Assembly: GCA_049514335.1 (NCBI GenBank)
Contig: JBEKVE010000041.1
Coordinates: 1-19,114 of the forward strand
DNA length: 19,114 nt
Reading direction: 5' to 3'
DNA from: JBEKVE01 sp049514335
GTDB lineage: Bacteria > Actinomycetota > Acidimicrobiia > Acidimicrobiales > UBA8190
Shown: positions 14,210 through 19,114 of the stretch, in pieces
How the letters are laid out: each line of letters starts with the position of its first letter
How positions within the stretch are numbered: the stretch's first letter is position 1
Notes under the pieces: generated by a model
The model's input: only the letters and a program-made list of their open reading frames with translations
Told to the model about the DNA's origin: nothing
Databases searched by the model: none
Made by a program: the position numbers and the translations under genes

Positions 14210-14425
14210 ATGGGTCCCAGCGAAGAAGGCTTTGGCAAACATTTCCTCGTGCAGACGCTTATCGTCACGGGCGGCCTGGTTGTGGTGGCAGGAGGCTTCG
14301 TGGCGGCACGATTCTTTCAGTTGAGGCGCTGCAACGATCGAGTTGCTCGGCGCCTTGAACAGAGGGATCTTGAATCACGAAAGCACCACTTTCGGGGTCG
14401 CCCGGACATGGAGCTGCGGGAGTAG
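14210..14425 (+). CDS. Small single-pass membrane protein
   Basis: A possible 71-residue protein: a short polar N-terminus, one hydrophobic segment FLVQTLIVTGGLVVVAGGF (12-30) that continues to about 36, then a basic, charged tail (RRCNDRVARRLEQRDLESRK). The topology would be one transmembrane helix with the tail in the cytoplasm. ATG14210 follows a -10-like TATGAG (14198-14203) by 6 nt, consistent with a leaderless transcript. No family is recognised. Confidence 0.5.
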   Translation: MGPSEEGFGKHFLVQTLIVTGGLVVVAGGFVAARFFQLRRCNDRVARRLEQRDLESRKHHFRGRPDMELRE

Positions 14426-14505
14426 GTCGCGTTCCCGACGTCGCCTCCCGATAGATCACCAGCCCAACCGGCAGAGTGACTCGGAACCAAGGGCTCCTGG
14501 CAGGG

Positions 14506-14577
14506 AGCGGGCGACGGGAATCGAACCCGCATAACCAGCTTGGAAGGCTGGGACTCTAGCCATTGAGCTACGCCCGC
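14506..14577 (-). tRNA. tRNA-Gly (anticodon TCC)
   Basis: On the minus strand the acceptor stem GCGGGCG (from 14577) pairs with CGCCCGC (14513-14507) and the discriminator is U at 14506. The anticodon arm is CCAGC-CTTCCAA-GCTGG, giving anticodon TCC for GGA codons. The T-loop TTCGATT is normal. CCA is not encoded. The length is 72 nt. Confidence 0.95.
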
Positions 14578-14736
14578 GAAGGCGGCCCAGGTTACCCGCC
14601 CGCAGCCACACGCAGAGCCGGTGACCCGGGACCTGGTCCCGAGGCGAGCCCGAGGGGACGCACCGCTTCCCAGGGCCTCCGTGCTGACTTGCAGGTGGTT
14701 GGGTTGCACGCCACTGTGGCCGGTGTGGAGGCGGGC

Positions 14737-16746
14737 GTGGGCGGCGGCACGCATCGGCGGTGGTCGCGTGCCGGGCTGAGCGAGCCCCTGCGCATCCTCC
14801 TCGGCAACCGTGCCCTCACGTGGCTGGTGGTGGCGTTCGCCGCTGTCACGGTTGCGGAATGGGGATATGTCACGGCGCTGGCCGTCGACGCCTTCCGCCA
14901 GCACGGTGCCATCGCCGTCGGCCTGGTGGGAGCGCGGCTGTTCTTCGCTGCCGTGTCGAGCTTCGTGAGCATCCCCTTCGTCGACCGACGATCCGGTGGT
15001 CGGGTGCTGACGACGATCGCCTGCATCCGCGCCGCTCTGGTGGCAACGAGCGCCGGCCTCGCCGCCTCCGGAGCGCCGCTCGCCTCGCTCCTTGTCCTCG
15101 TGACTCTGGACGCGGTGGTGTCCGCCCCGTACCGACCCGTGCAGGCGTCGATGGTGCCGGCCCTGGCCAGAACGCCCAAGGAGCTCGCCGCCTCGGCCGC
15201 CGGCATCAGCACGGTGAAGACCCTGAGCCAGGCCCTCGGAGCGGTGATCGGCGGGTTCCTTCTCGTGGCCACGACCCCCGCCGTCGTGTTCGCCGGGAGT
15301 GCGGTTGTCTTCCTCAGCGCGGCCGCGCTCACCGTCCGCTTCCGGGGGGTGGCGGCCCACGGTGGACGCGCGTCCACGGTGGTTGGCATCCGTGACGTGG
15401 CCCGGGACACGGTGGCCGTCGTCAGGGACCCTCACGTCACCGGCATCCTGGTGGTGAGCGGCCTTCGGACCTTCGTGCGCGGGATGTGGATCGCCATCGC
15501 CGTGATCGCGTCTCTGCGCCTCTTGCACGCGGGGAGCGCCGGGGTCGGTCTGCTCATGCTGGCGGCGGGCATCGGGTCCCTGATGGCGGTGCCGTTGTCG
15601 GCCGCCCTCATCAGCCGTCCCCGTCTGGGTACGCCCGCCGCGCTCGCTCTCGTGGCGTGCGGCATCCCTCTCGGGCTCGTGGCCGGCGTCCCCTTGCTCG
15701 ACGTGGCCCTGGTCCTCGTGGCGGCATGGGGGATCGGCATGGCGGTGGCCGACGTGGCCACCTTGTCGGTGCTGCATCGCCTTCTCGCCGCGCCCCTCCT
15801 TCCCCGCGTCACCGCCGCCATCGAGTCGGCGAAGTTGGCACTCGAGGGCACCGGTGCCTTTCTGGCGCCGGTCCTCGTGTACTGGATCGGGGTGCGGGGC
15901 GCGCTCGTCGTTGCGGCCCTTCCCTTGCCGGTCGTGGTGGCGGTGGGATGGCGGACGTTGCATCGGGTGGACGCCACCGCCAGCGCCCGGTCCCGGGTGC
16001 TGGCCCTGCTGCACGACGTGCCGTGTCTCCGCCCGCTCGACATGGCCGCCCTCGACGCGCTCGCCGGCCGGGTCACCACCGCATCGGTGTCCGCCGGGTC
16101 CGAGGTGGTCACGCAGGGAGATCCTGGCGACGGGTTCTACATGGTGGACTCGGGGAACGCCGACGTGCTCGTGGACGGATACGTGGTGGGCGTGGTGGGG
16201 CCCGGGGACAGCTTCGGCGAGCGAGCGCTGCTGCGTGACACGGCGCGTACCGCCACGGTCCGGGCCACCGATGCAATGCGCCTGCTCCGCCTTTCGAGAG
16301 AGGACTTCCTGGCGTCGCTCACGGGGCAGGAGGACGGCGGCGTGACACGCCACGACGAAGCGGCTCCGTCTGGTGGTGTCGAGTGGTCACGGCGCCAGCG
16401 GATCGACCTGCTGTCGCGGGTCAGCCTCCTTTCTCACCTCGATGCCGGAGCCCTGGGCTCGCTGGCCGACAGCAGCATCGTCGACCGCTGGGACCAGGGA
16501 GCCACCATCGTCAGACAGGGCGAGGAGGGTGACCGGTTCTACGTCCTCCTCGATGGGCGGGCCCGGGTGTCGGTAGGGGCCGACACGGTTGCCGAGCTGC
16601 ATCCCGGTGACCAGTTCGGGGAGATCGCCCTGCTCCACGACGTGCCTCGTCGTGCCGACGTGTCTGCATCGACCCCCGTCATCACGCTGAGCCTCGGTCG
16701 GGAGGCATTCATGCCGGCAGTCCGTTCGCGCATCATGCAGGGGTGA
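14737..16746 (+). CDS. MFS transporter fused to two cyclic-nucleotide-binding domains
   Basis: A 669-residue fusion. Residues about 20-410 are an MFS domain with some 10-12 hydrophobic segments (first at NRALTWLVVAFAAVTVAEW); the family resembles MFS_1/MFS_3 exporters. Two cNMP-binding domains follow: cNBD1 at about 425-528, with phosphate-binding cassette FGERALLRDTARTATV (493-508), and cNBD2 at about 559-665, with FGEIALLHDVPRRADV (627-642). cNBD2 keeps the F-G-E-x-A-L-L...P-R consensus; cNBD1 has Ala in place of Pro. The sequence suggests a membrane transporter gated or sensed by cAMP/cGMP, but ligand binding is inferred. The in-frame reading extends upstream to a TTG inside tRNA-Gly. GTG14737 is preferred because GGAGG lies 5 nt before it (14727-14731) and conserved sequence begins shortly after. 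It converges on tRNA-Pro. Confidence 0.92.
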   Translation: MGGGTHRRWSRAGLSEPLRILLGNRALTWLVVAFAAVTVAEWGYVTALAVDAFRQHGAIAVGLVGARLFFAAVSSFVSIPFVDRRSGGRVLTTIACIRAALVATSAGLAASGAPLASLLVLVTLDAVVSAPYRPVQASMVPALARTPKELAASAAGISTVKTLSQALGAVIGGFLLVATTPAVVFAGSAVVFLSAAALTVRFRGVAAHGGRASTVVGIRDVARDTVAVVRDPHVTGILVVSGLRTFVRGMWIAIAVIASLRLLHAGSAGVGLLMLAAGIGSLMAVPLSAALISRPRLGTPAALALVACGIPLGLVAGVPLLDVALVLVAAWGIGMAVADVATLSVLHRLLAAPLLPRVTAAIESAKLALEGTGAFLAPVLVYWIGVRGALVVAALPLPVVVAVGWRTLHRVDATASARSRVLALLHDVPCLRPLDMAALDALAGRVTTASVSAGSEVVTQGDPGDGFYMVDSGNADVLVDGYVVGVVGPGDSFGERALLRDTARTATVRATDAMRLLRLSREDFLASLTGQEDGGVTRHDEAAPSGGVEWSRRQRIDLLSRVSLLSHLDAGALGSLADSSIVDRWDQGATIVRQGEEGDRFYVLLDGRARVSVGADTVAELHPGDQFGEIALLHDVPRRADVSASTPVITLSLGREAFMPAVRSRIMQG

Positions 16747-16756
16747 ACGGGGAGGG

Positions 16757-16780
16757 GTCCGGTCGTGCGGTGCGCCGGAC
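16757..16780. terminator. Hairpin between MFS gene and tRNA-Pro
   Basis: GTCCGG (16757-16762) pairs with CCGGAC (16775-16780); CG/CG pairs inside can extend the stem across a one-base bulge. It lies 10 nt after the MFS stop and 8 nt beyond the 3' end of the convergent tRNA-Pro, so it could serve both. Confidence 0.5.
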
Positions 16781-16787
16781 GAGCGAG

Positions 16788-16861
16788 TCGGGGAGGGGGG
16801 ATTCGAACCCCCGACCTCCTGCTCCCAAAGCAGGTGCGCTGCCAGGCTGCGCTACTCCCCG
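16788..16861 (-). tRNA. tRNA-Pro (anticodon TGG)
   Basis: On the minus strand the acceptor stem CGGGGAG (from 16861) pairs with CTCCCCG (16795-16789), with discriminator A at 16788. The anticodon arm CCTGC-TTTGGGA-GCAGG gives anticodon TGG for CCA codons. The T-arm is GGGGGTTCGAATCCCCC. CCA is not encoded. The length is 74 nt. Confidence 0.96.
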
Positions 16862-16884
16862 GATTCTTGTGGGGCTGACCTGGG

Positions 16885-16890
16885 ATTTTA
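16885..16890 (-). promoter_or_regulatory. Candidate -10 box of tRNA-Pro
   Basis: On the minus strand TAAAAT, a 5/6 match to the -10 consensus in otherwise GC-rich DNA, lies 23 nt upstream of the tRNA 5' end. No clear -35 hexamer is seen at 16-18 nt; an A-rich stretch occupies that place. Confidence 0.4.
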
Positions 16891-16950
16891 CCTTCCCAGC
16901 CCAGATTTTTTCCTCAGCACACCGCTCGGACCCCACATCATCCGAGCCGA

Positions 16951-17515
16951 GGAGGAAGACAGGGACAGGGTAGGCGACCTGGAACGGCTGAGCAGGTCCC
17001 TTGAGCGGCATCTACGGGCCGAGAACACGTCCCGAAGACGGTGGTCACCTATGGGGAGTCGGTGAACCAGCTTCGGCGTTACCTCGCGGCCAACGGGGTC
17101 CCGTCGGCAGTCGACGTTGAGCGGGCTCACCTGGAGGGGTTCATGGAGCACCTTCTCGACTCCCGCTCACCTGCCCACCGCCTCGGTCCGGTTCAGGGCG
17201 CTCCAGCGGTTCTTTCGGTGACTGGTCGACGACGAGCATCTCACCGAGAACCCCATGGCGAGGATGATGGTCCCCTTCGTCCCGGAACAGTCCATTCCGA
17301 TCTTGTCCGAGAGTGACCTGAGGGCATTGTCGGGTACATGCAGGTCCCGGTCATTGAAGATCGGCGAGATGAGGCAGTTATCCGAACCCTGGCAGACACC
17401 GGCATCCGAAGGAACGAGCTACTCGGCATGGAGTGCAAAGACCTCGACCTCGACCTCGGCATCGTGAACGTGCTCGGAAAGGGTCGCAGGATTCGTCAGG
17501 TCCCTCAGTCCACCC
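16951..17515 (+). pseudogene. Decayed tyrosine recombinase/integrase
   Basis: Pieces of a phage-type tyrosine recombinase appear in order but in shifting frames. LERHLRAENTS is followed after a one-base loss in the C-run near 17031 by PKTVVTYGESVNQLRRYL, the SAM-like core-binding domain. Another shift near 17175 leads to TASVRFRALQRFFR, then an in-frame TGA (17219-17221) where Trp is expected, and LVDDEHLTENPM. A third shift near 17355 leads to DRRDEAVIRTLADTGIRRNELLG, which holds the catalytic first Arg, then LDLDLGIVNVLGKGRRIRQVP. The later catalytic residues (H-x-x-R, H/W and Tyr) are missing because the gene is replaced by an acetyltransferase fragment at about 17505. It lies on the 5' side of tRNA-Pro. 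It cannot encode an active enzyme. Confidence 0.9.
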
Positions 17516-17807
17516 TTCAGCAGGGCGCCGGGGTCGCGGCACTGCTCTCGTCGAGGGAGCGTGTGAGTGGGTCGCCAGCACAAGCGCTGAGGCCATCACG
17601 CTGACTACGTTCAGGGACGTCCCATGGAACGGTCGGTTCTACGAAAAGCTGGGGTTCACTGTGGTGGAGGACCACGACATGTCGCCGGGTCTTTCAATCA
17701 TCCGGCCGCAGAAGAGAGACCAGGGGCCCGACGACTTTGGCCCTCGGGTCGCGATGAGAAAGAGCGCGACGTCTGATGCAGCGCGATTCAGAGTGATGCC
17801 GAGGTAA
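17505..17807 (+). pseudogene. 5'-truncated GNAT acetyltransferase
   Basis: Only the C-terminal part of a GNAT acetyltransferase is present, in one open frame. RRGRGTALVEGACEWV is motif A with the Q/R-x-x-G-x-G/A acetyl-CoA loop. AITLTTFRDVPWNGRFYEKLGFTVVE is the motif B region with the conserved Asn and Tyr of this subgroup. RVAMRK near the end matches the usual C-terminal tail, so the gene's 3' end is probably natural. About 80-90 N-terminal residues are missing and the integrase remnant sits in their place. No start codon or ribosome binding site suits a stand-alone product. Confidence 0.82.
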
Positions 17808-18090
17808 CCCACGCACAGTGGGTGGTCCGACCGTAGACGCGAGCGGAACATCTTTGGTGCCGGTCTGCTCTATTCGTAATCACCACCCCATGACACAGTT
17901 GGAAGTGTCCTGCCCCCGACGGGGTGGCTTGAGGGGTAGCGCCCTTTCGGGGGCGGACAGTTCCTGTGGCAAGTAGCGATCTGGTCGGGACCTCCAACCT
18001 CTCGTTTGCCCAGCTACCTCGCTCAGCGTCGAGTCAAGGGTTCTCACGCCCCGACGCCGTGACATTCGAAGGGGTCAGGAGATGAAGTAG
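17808..18090. other. Intergenic stretch with one palindromic element
   Basis: No coding region is convincing on either strand. The only structure is the inverted-repeat element at 17901-17964, listed separately. The last 20 nt contain AGGAG, the probable ribosome binding site of the next gene. Confidence 0.6.
17901..17964. repeat. Near-perfect inverted-repeat element (64 nt)
   Basis: GGAAGTGTCCTGCCCCCGA (17901-17919) is mirrored by TCGGGGGCGGACAGTTCC (17947-17964). The arms pair at 17 of 18 positions with a single extra T, around a 27-nt centre. This could be a MITE, the two ends left after an insertion sequence lost its inside, or a strong RNA hairpin. No flanking target-site duplication is obvious. 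No transposase is present. Confidence 0.7.
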
Positions 18091-18291
18091 GTGCAACAGC
18101 GCGAACACACCAACGGCGCCATTGGCGCATCGACGTTCAACGATCACGACCACCCTCCCGAACGCTTCACACCAGGACGGGTGTGCGCCGAACCCGACTG
18201 CGGCGCCTACCTGTCCATCTACAACAAGAGTTCGTATTGCTCGCTCCACCTGAAAGAGGTGGTGCGCGTGCGGGGAAGGAAGGGCGGCTGA
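18091..18291 (+). CDS. Small zinc-binding-like protein
   Basis: A 66-residue protein. CAEPDCGAYLSIYNKSSYCSLH (32-53) has the spacing C-x4-C-x12-C-x2-H, typical of a small zinc finger or ribbon, with ligands Cys32, Cys37, Cys50 and His53. Small actinobacterial proteins with C-x4-C...L-S-x-YN...C-x2-H are familiar to me but have no known function. The N-terminus is polar (HTNGAIGASTFNDHDHPPERF) and the C-terminus basic (VRVRGRKGG), so nucleic-acid binding is possible. GTG18091 has AGGAG 10 nt upstream; an ATG between them runs at once into a stop. It follows the decayed recombinase region and seems to stand alone. Confidence 0.7.
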   Translation: MQQREHTNGAIGASTFNDHDHPPERFTPGRVCAEPDCGAYLSIYNKSSYCSLHLKEVVRVRGRKGG

Positions 18292-18331
18292 CCTGGGGGG
18301 CCTCTGCTCCTATCGACCTCTCATCGAAGAG

Positions 18332-18351
18332 GCTCCATCCCGAAATGGAGC
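18332..18351 (+). terminator. Hairpin after the zinc-binding-like gene
   Basis: GCTCCAT (18332-18338) pairs perfectly with ATGGAGC (18345-18351) around a 6-nt loop, 40 nt after the stop at 18291. There is no T-tract, so its strength is uncertain. Confidence 0.42.
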
Positions 18352-18614
18352 ATTGGTCGGCGCATCAATGTCACATTGCGGGGCAAGCCTGGCGCCTCGG
18401 GCGCCGAGGTTCGAAGTTGGTTTCCGAAGATGCATTCGGCGAGGCGTTGGCAACTGCCGCGCCTGAATTGGAATGCCTTCGAAGCCCTGCGGATCGGTGT
18501 CGTGGTCCAGCGCCTACCAGTCGACGGGTCCAGGGAACCGCAGCTACTGGGCTCGGGCTTGCCACGACTTGATCAGTCAAGACAGCACCGGCCCTGTTGT
18601 TGCGGCCTTGCTGC
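18352..18614. other. Stretch without a convincing gene
   Basis: Short open frames overlap in all phases and none has a ribosome binding site. One plus-strand frame ending near 18617 reads NRSYWARACHDLISQDSTGP, which looks slightly protein-like and could be the tail of a decayed gene, but I cannot place it. Confidence 0.4.
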
Positions 18615-19079
18615 CTAGTTACACGTCACCGTCGAGGCACCCGCCGTCACGTTGTGCGCACTGTTCGCCGTAATCAAGACCGTGATGGAATAGTCGGTTG
18701 AAGACCTGCCGGGGATGGGTTCGTTGCCAGTGAAAGTCGTCTTGCCGGTGACCGTGTTATCAGCCGAACTCATTTCGACCCTGCATGTCGGCGTCAATGG
18801 AGAAGTGGTGAGGTTCCCTACCGCGACGTTCACCAGCACTTGGCTCGGGCCGAGCGGCATGACACTCTCGATGGTGGCTTGGAAGCTCGGCGCCTGGCCG
18901 CCGTATTCGGTAGTGAACCAGTAGACCCCAGCGATGATCCCTCCCAGAACAAGACCCACCAGGAATAGGTGACGCAGGCCGACCGGGGACCTCTTGTCGG
19001 TTCGCCTCAGAAGTCGCGATCGTGGGGGGCGCTGTCCTTGTCTCGGTAGCGTCGTCATCGCCATCTCGCCACACCCCAC
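18615..19079 (-). CDS. Single-pass membrane protein with extracytoplasmic beta domain
   Basis: A 154-residue protein. A basic N-terminus (RQGQRPPRSRLLRRTDKR, 13-30) precedes one transmembrane helix HLFLVGLVLGGIIAGVYWF (37-55), so the C-terminal about 98 residues should lie outside the membrane. That part is rich in Thr, Ser, Val and Asn with alternating strands (FQATIESVMPL, VLVNVAVGNLT, STDYSITVLIT) and two cysteines (99, 153) that could form a disulfide. It resembles small FxLYD/DUF4352-like immunoglobulin-type domains, but no family can be named. GTG19079 is listed, with AGGAG about 10 nt upstream; ATG19064 and ATG19058 are in-frame alternatives. It stands alone at the window edge. Confidence 0.72.
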   Translation of the reverse strand: MGCGEMAMTTLPRQGQRPPRSRLLRRTDKRSPVGLRHLFLVGLVLGGIIAGVYWFTTEYGGQAPSFQATIESVMPLGPSQVLVNVAVGNLTTSPLTPTCRVEMSSADNTVTGKTTFTGNEPIPGRSSTDYSITVLITANSAHNVTAGASTVTCN

Positions 19080-19114
19080 TCCAGCCGTGCTCCTGGCGGC
19101 TCTATTTCGATGGT

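Noticed and set aside
14563..14736. N-terminal extension of the MFS protein from TTG14563
   Set aside because: The TTG lies inside tRNA-Gly, the extension is Pro/Gly/Arg-rich, and a GGAGG with ideal spacing supports GTG14737.
14317..16353. A 678-codon minus-strand open frame
   Set aside because: It runs antisense through the MFS-cNBD gene and through tRNA-Gly, and is His/Arg/Gly-rich low-complexity sequence. It is a typical high-GC shadow.
16862..18090. Search for a duplicated tRNA-Pro 3' end as an attachment site
   Set aside because: I found no second copy of the T-arm or acceptor sequence in the region after the integrase remnant, so no att site is claimed.

Overview
The window is about 19 kb of high-GC DNA (roughly 68-70% by eye in the first 13 kb, lower in parts of 13.6-19.1 kb). 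GTG starts, several apparently leaderless small genes, DrrAB-like ABC exporters, a SigJ-like ECF sigma factor with a SnoaL-like tail, and tRNA genes without an encoded CCA point to an actinobacterium. Acidimicrobiia is a reasonable guess, but no marker in the window fixes the class.

Layout. 1-1457 (minus): a RecB-like PD-(D/E)XK nuclease cut by the window edge, preceded 9 nt upstream by an alpha/beta hydrolase. 1638-1820 (plus): a small DUF4177-like protein that converges on the next block. 6899-1865 (minus): a tight run of five genes: polytopic membrane protein, ABC ATPase, ABC-2 permease, secreted glycosidase-like protein, and tyrosine phosphatase. 7163-8898 (plus): a second ABC ATPase/permease pair, divergent from that run, followed by a small basic protein (8965-9195). 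10105-9206 (minus): the SigJ-like sigma factor, divergent from a zinc alcohol dehydrogenase (10242-11249). 11686-11294 (minus): a conserved-looking 130-residue protein of unknown function. 12176-12024 (minus): a tentative microprotein. 12576-13589 (plus): a secreted GH18/chitinase-like protein.

From 13.6 kb the window becomes patchier. It has an orphan coiled-coil gene (14119-13703, minus), a small membrane protein (14210-14425, plus), tRNA-Gly(TCC) (minus), a large MFS transporter with two C-terminal cyclic-nucleotide-binding domains (14737-16746, plus), and tRNA-Pro(TGG) (minus). Beyond tRNA-Pro lies a decayed tyrosine recombinase with several frameshifts and an in-frame stop, joined to the 3' half of a GNAT acetyltransferase gene. 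After that come a 64-nt nearly perfect inverted-repeat element, a small zinc-binding-like protein (18091-18291, plus) and a single-pass membrane protein (19079-18615, minus). I read this tail as an old integration/recombination site.

How the genes may work together. The sigma factor probably drives its own promoter (GTCACA-N16-GGTCAT, close to the SigJ-type consensus) and may control the divergent dehydrogenase. The two ABC exporters share one divergent intergenic region that holds a 10-bp palindrome over a -35 box, so they could be co-regulated. The secreted glycosidase-like protein and the phosphatase are probably translated from the same message as the first exporter. No CRISPR array, complete insertion sequence, rRNA or recognisable defence system was seen. 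The most unusual single gene is the MFS transporter fused to two cNMP-binding domains.
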